From an uncultured Sulfurovum sp. (GTDB lineage: Bacteria; Campylobacterota; Campylobacteria; Campylobacterales; Sulfurovaceae), in contig CACVAX010000018.1 in assembly GCA_902727935.1 (NCBI GenBank), positions 1 through 64,000 on the forward strand: DNA of 64,000 bases. The letters are read 5' to 3'. The translations under genes were made by a program, and so were the position numbers. This document shows positions 61,930 through 64,000 of the stretch, piece after piece. Position 1 is the stretch's first letter. Every line of letters begins with the position of its first letter. Below the pieces are notes generated by a model. The model worked only from the letters and a program-made list of their open reading frames with translations, did no database searches and was not told the DNA's origin.

Positions 61930-62367
61930 TTATTTCTCTTTCATTAAATCGATTTCATCCAGTACATCGTACCAGCCCTCTAATTCTCTACTTCCTTTGA
62001 CTACAGCTGTAACATTAGCATCTGAGGTTAAAAAATAGTGCATGGGTACGCCATATTTTTCAAACCCATCTGGAATTTTATGTTGGTCCCGGGACATATA
62101 AAGCAATACATAGTCTTCTTTCATGGTTTCGATAAGTTCTTTATTTGAAAGTGTTTGTTCTTTAAATCGGTCACAATGGGTACAGACATCAGCTCCAATA
62201 AAAAGGTAAACCATTTTGTTTTCTTTTTTAGCTGTTGCAAGTGCCTTTTTATAATTATTTTCCCAATTAAGTTCTTTAGCATTATCAAGTTCTTTAGCAT
62301 TCATCATTGATAAATAGAGAAATAATGCTACCAAGAACACGATGCCAATCAATAAAAATTTACGCAT
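61930..62367 (-). CDS. Membrane-anchored thioredoxin-fold protein
   Basis: The 145-residue protein has an N-terminal signal anchor (FLLIGIVFLVALFLYLSMM) and a thioredoxin-like domain with the CxxC motif in FIGADVCTHCDRFKEQ and the cis-Pro segment KYGVPMHYFLT. It probably handles disulfides or persulfides in the periplasm; SoxW-like thioredoxins have this arrangement, though it stands outside the sox operon and on the other strand. Confidence 0.78.
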   Translation of the reverse strand: MRKFLLIGIVFLVALFLYLSMMNAKELDNAKELNWENNYKKALATAKKENKMVYLFIGADVCTHCDRFKEQTLSNKELIETMKEDYVLLYMSRDQHKIPDGFEKYGVPMHYFLTSDANVTAVVKGSRELEGWYDVLDEIDLMKEK

Positions 62368-62516
62368 TATAAGCCTTTTTAGAAATTTAATAGTTTATTA
62401 TAACCCAGCATACTGAATACTCTATTTAGCCTTAGTTCCTTTTTGATATAATGGTTTTTTTGGTAGAATACTCCCAAAAAATGTCAATTTTTTAAACTTT
62501 TAAAGGGTAAATAATT

Positions 62517-63254
62517 ATGTTAAAAAGATTACTTTATGAACCATTATTACATTTTTTAATATTAGGGGGATTACTCTTTCTTTTTTATGCTTTGTCACAA
62601 GAAGATGGGATTGATGAAAATACTATTAGTATCTCTAAAGAAAGAATAGAACAACTTGTTACAGATTCAGAAAAAGAACTTCTTAGTATTTTAACAGCCC
62701 AAGAAAAACAAAAAATGATAGATAAAGAAGTTTATCAAGCGATTCTTTATAATGAAGCCTTAAAAACAGGTTTAGATAAAAATGACATTGACATGAGAAA
62801 TCATCTTGTAAGTAAAATGGAGTTTTTAATTTATGATACCTATGAACTCCCAAGACCCAGTGATGAAGTATTAAAAGCATTTATGTTAGCCAATCCTGAT
62901 GATTATAGAGAAGAGCCAAAGATAAGCTTTACGCAAAATATACTAGCATCAGGCATAGAAAAATTTGAAAAAGAGTATACGCTGACTATATTTGAAGCTA
63001 ATAATATTTTTGGACGCTCTTTTTCAGAAGAGCTTTTTACCTTAAAAGCTGATGCTGCAGTCCATAAATTGGAGTCGGATTATGGAGTACATGAAATACG
63101 TATTACCAATAAGCCTACTCCAAAACTACAAGCTTTTGAGAGTATTAAAGAAGAAGTAAAAACTGACTACTTAAATAAAGAGAGAGCAGAAAAAAACAAA
63201 GTTATCTATGAATCATTAAAGTCAGAGTATACCATTGATATCGAAGAGAGTTAG
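62517..63254 (+). CDS. Membrane-anchored parvulin-like peptidyl-prolyl isomerase
   Basis: The 245-residue protein has one N-terminal helix (PLLHFLILGGLLFLFYALS), a SurA-like chaperone helix bundle (KEVYQAILYNEALKTGLDKN, PSDEVLKAFMLANPDDYREE) and a parvulin-like C-terminal part (FGRSFSEELFTLKADAAVHK, YGVHEIRIT). Parvulin active-site residues are hard to place, so it may be a chaperone without isomerase activity. It is followed two bases on by a HupE/UreJ-type gene, a pairing that suggests a shared envelope function. Confidence 0.65.
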   Translation: MLKRLLYEPLLHFLILGGLLFLFYALSQEDGIDENTISISKERIEQLVTDSEKELLSILTAQEKQKMIDKEVYQAILYNEALKTGLDKNDIDMRNHLVSKMEFLIYDTYELPRPSDEVLKAFMLANPDDYREEPKISFTQNILASGIEKFEKEYTLTIFEANNIFGRSFSEELFTLKADAAVHKLESDYGVHEIRITNKPTPKLQAFESIKEEVKTDYLNKERAEKNKVIYESLKSEYTIDIEES

Positions 63255-63256
63255 CC

Positions 63257-64000
63257 GTGTTTTTTAAAATAACTTTTCTTTTCACTTTATTTGTCTCTTT
63301 TTTACAAGCTGATGTGGTAAAGCCTTCTTATCTTGAAGTGATTCAAAAAAATAACAATACTTATAGTGTACTTTTAAAAGTGGCTGTAGAAGATAATCAG
63401 AAACCTTCTTTAAGTGTTAGAGAGATAGAAGGCTGTCCTCAAAAGAATACCTCACTTATACGACTTGCTAATGGTTCTTATGTAGAACGATATGAGGTAG
63501 AATGTCAAGAAAGCCTTAAAGGAAAAACAATTGCAGTCGAAGGCTTAGAAAGTAGAACCAGTGATTTACTTTTACGCTTGGAGTTTTTAGATAATAGTTC
63601 TCAGTCTGCTTTATTAAATAGCGTTAAAAATAGCTATAGCATTGAAGAAGATGCCTCTTCTGTGCAAATTATACAAACTTATACATGGTTAGGAATTACG
63701 CATATTTTATTGGGTTATGATCATGTACTTTTTGTTTTTTTACTTCTGCTTATTGTTAAAAGTATGCGACGACTTTTATGGACTATTTCAGCTTTTACTT
63801 TAGCACATAGTTTAACCATGGCAGGAGCAACATTAGGACTTGTACACATGCCTCAACAACCTGTTGAAGCTGTTATTGCTTTGAGTATTATCTTTTTAGC
63901 ATTAGAAATCATGCATGAAAAACAGGGTAAAGTAGGCTTAACTTCACAATATCCTTGGATTGTTGCTTTTATCTTTGGATTGTTACATGGTTTTGGATTT
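63257..64000 (+). CDS. HupE/UreJ-family membrane protein (5' part, runs off the window)
   Basis: Translation from GTG 63257, two bases after the upstream stop and with GAGAG as ribosome site, gives 248 residues to the edge without a stop. A signal peptide (FLFTLFVSFLQADV) and a soluble beta-like domain to about residue 140 precede a membrane domain with GITHILLGYDHVLFVFLLLL, FTLAHSLTMAGATLGLVHMP, AVIALSIIFLALEIMHE and FGLLHGFGF. These are the HupE/UreJ_2 motifs (GYDH, AHS, LHG). Such proteins may be metal permeases; the role is unproven. Confidence 0.78.
   Translation, partial: MFFKITFLFTLFVSFLQADVVKPSYLEVIQKNNNTYSVLLKVAVEDNQKPSLSVREIEGCPQKNTSLIRLANGSYVERYEVECQESLKGKTIAVEGLESRTSDLLLRLEFLDNSSQSALLNSVKNSYSIEEDASSVQIIQTYTWLGITHILLGYDHVLFVFLLLLIVKSMRRLLWTISAFTLAHSLTMAGATLGLVHMPQQPVEAVIALSIIFLALEIMHEKQGKVGLTSQYPWIVAFIFGLLHGFGF

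Overview
The window looks like chromosomal DNA of a sulfur-oxidising Campylobacterota (Sulfurimonas/Sulfurovum-like). The evidence is an AT-rich genome with densely packed, often overlapping genes, a SoxCD-YZ cluster with a flavocytochrome-c/SQR-like sulfide dehydrogenase pair, malate:quinone oxidoreductase, two PPK2 enzymes, an assimilatory-type nitrate reductase and histidine kinases with the IAHQWRQPL H-box. The genus is inferred from gene content and was not computed. I found no rRNA, tRNA or CRISPR array.

Layout. 1-313: 5' part of an IS982-like transposase running off the left edge. 335-3366: aldehyde dehydrogenase and acetolactate synthase-like ThDP enzyme. 3552-7218: compact operon of retropepsin-like protease, RimK ligase, M42-type peptidase and outer-membrane phospholipase A. 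7312-9894: glutaminase and an MscS-type channel. 9975-10160: IS5-like transposase remnant. 10308-13866: nitrate reductase and siroheme synthase. 13922-16812: membrane protein, TlpA-like lipoprotein, citrate synthase. 16927-19085: lysine-rich mini-protein and two tandem PPK2 kinases. 19172-22714: four-gene signalling/porin/cytochrome module. 22833-24374: endonuclease I fused to a membrane helix and a ricin-like domain. 24383-29779: five overlapping genes (LytTR regulator, LytS-like kinase, CrtI-like oxidoreductase, photolyase, DUF523-DUF1722). 29926-31611: ABC exporter.

31.6-40.3 kb is an accessory region. It holds decayed DUF488 genes, a 15-bp direct repeat that includes a second copy of the ABC gene's tail, a secreted caspase-like protein ending in a DUF1566/C-type-lectin-like domain, a SWIM protein, antitoxin-like ORFs, a winged-helix replication-like protein with an HTH partner, a PcfJ-like protein, and an antitoxin next to a frameshifted PIN toxin. 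Housekeeping genes resume with mqo, a glycosyltransferase, nrdB, a nitrilase-family amidase, TPR and DUF937 proteins, pcm, wecB and prfB (40.4-49.3 kb).

49.5-60.5 kb is the sulfur-oxidation region. It contains a tandem-rhodanese protein, a MOSC protein, a convergent soxYZ pair, a DUF302 protein, a monohaem cytochrome with its flavoprotein, two unknown genes, soxC, soxD, a second soxYZ and a periplasmic metallo-beta-lactamase-fold protein. The likely job is to oxidise sulfide and carrier-bound sulfane sulfur (SoxCD acting on SoxYZ conjugates); soxA, soxX and soxB are not in the window. The right end carries a TPR protein, an unknown protein, a thioredoxin-fold protein, a parvulin-like protein and the start of a HupE/UreJ-type membrane protein.
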